A stretch of DNA of 64,000 nucleotides from Sedimentisphaerales bacterium (GTDB taxonomy: Bacteria > Planctomycetota > Phycisphaerae > Sedimentisphaerales > Anaerohalosphaeraceae). Made by a program: the position numbers and the translations under genes. Where the stretch lies: assembly GCA_028282905.1 (NCBI GenBank), contig JANQGW010000220.1, positions 16,013 through 80,012 on the forward strand, read 5' to 3'. Under the pieces are notes generated by a model. It saw only the letters and a list, made by a program, of their open reading frames with translations. It ran no database searches and was not told where the DNA came from. Below are positions 63,704 to 64,000 of this stretch, one piece after another; position 1 is the stretch's first letter, and each line of letters opens with the position of its first letter.

Positions 63704-64000
63704 CGCGTTCTTTTGCATCGATCTTGTAATATTTCAGATAACCATACCCCGTAGCATCGGGATGGTATGCTTCCGGCTTGACATTGTCAAGACATTTATG
63801 GTGAATGATGTAACTTTCTCGATGATAGGTAAAAGCGGCCGGCATTTCCCGCACCAGAATCCGCTGCGCCTGGCGGTAAAGCTCGGTCCGCTCGGGGCAA
63901 TCCTGCATTTTTGAGGCCTTTTCAAAGATCGCGTCGTACTCATCATTCCGAAAGTTGGTGCTGTTCGGCTGGGGGATACTTTTGCTGTAAAAGACCTGCA
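63681..64000 (-). CDS. Second OppA-type substrate-binding protein, C-terminal part (partial)
   Basis: The frame enters from the right edge as VFYSKSIPQPNSTNFRNDEYDAIF and continues to PAAFTYHRESYIIHHKCLDNVKPEAY, ending at 63681. The ORF track shows only the last 75 residues from an internal Met. This matches the C-terminus of family 5 binding proteins, for example VFISHRVSYALAHGWYENYKPHVYSYG in the next gene. The 3' end overlaps the start of that gene by 23 bases. The N-terminus lies outside the window. Confidence 0.85.
   Translation of the reverse strand, partial: QVFYSKSIPQPNSTNFRNDEYDAIFEKASKMQDCPERTELYRQAQRILVREMPAAFTYHRESYIIHHKCLDNVKPEAYHPDATGYGYLKYYKIDAKERDDYKQQF

Overview
The window looks like chromosomal DNA from a Planctomycetota bacterium, most likely a Phycisphaerae or Sedimentisphaerales-like saccharolytic lineage. 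The grounds are the gene content: a kinase with a TM2 domain next to an ECF sigma factor, a Rhodopirellula/Verrucomicrobium-type sigma factor with a FecR-like partner, pseudopilin-type exported proteins, PEP-CTERM and dockerin-like tails, CotH plus lamin-tail proteins, Cys-Zn GH127 enzymes and a Tat-exported sulfatase. No rRNA, tRNA, CRISPR array or intact transposase gene was seen. All identifications come from reading sequence and recalling family motifs; no database search was run.

Layout. 0-9 kb is housekeeping: a partial PurS/PurSL, tyrA, accA, rpiB, a Sua5-phosphatase fusion, a secreted GH99-like protein, a macro-domain protein, aceE and a small Cys-rich protein. 9.4-10.9 kb holds a sulfatase. 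11-18.4 kb is a minus-strand signalling operon: coiled-coil membrane protein, TPR/FHA-like protein, Ser/Thr kinase, membrane protein, ECF sigma factor. 18.7-44.3 kb is a long minus-strand surface-polysaccharide locus: URO-D-like protein, GH2, pseudopilin, sigma factor, FecR-like protein, pseudopilin, PEP-CTERM protein, LamG/dockerin protein, an (alpha/alpha)6-barrel hydrolase, two GH127 enzymes and a giant CotH/LTD protein. A XylR-type AraC regulator is divergent at its head (44.5 kb). 45.7-49 kb is argH, a four-helix-bundle gene, thiL and tsaE. 49-51.4 kb is an accessory island, AT-rich in its DUF4062 gene (DUF4062, small protein, DUF3800). 51.4-54.6 kb is repeat-rich and contains an ECF sigma/anti-sigma pair. 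54.6-57.5 kb encodes a thioredoxin-CcdA fusion and a DegT aminotransferase. 57.8-64 kb is an opp peptide transporter operon that runs off the right edge.

How the genes may work together. The central locus reads as a plan for sensing and digesting an arabinose- and galactose-containing plant or algal polymer. The XylR regulator would respond to a released sugar. The sigma/FecR pair, whose FecR protein ends in a lectin-like module, would respond at the surface. GH127, GH2 and the barrel hydrolase would depolymerise the substrate, and LamG/dockerin/PEP-CTERM proteins would bind or be displayed at the envelope. This is inference from gene content.

Most unusual points. (1) A threonylcarbamoyl-AMP synthase is fused to a YwlE-like phosphatase carrying the Thr associated with phospho-arginine specificity, and it overlaps rpiB. 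(2) A 23S-IVS-type four-helix-bundle ORF sits in the argH-thiL interval, bracketed by inverted arrays of five degenerate octamers. (3) Similar octamer and heptamer arrays occur at other gene borders. (4) A compact promoter-hairpin-T-tract unit looks like a very short RNA gene beside the DUF3800/DUF4062 island. (5) A 164-bp self-complementary MITE-like element and a tandem domain duplication with swapped C-terminal sorting signals lie in the polysaccharide locus.
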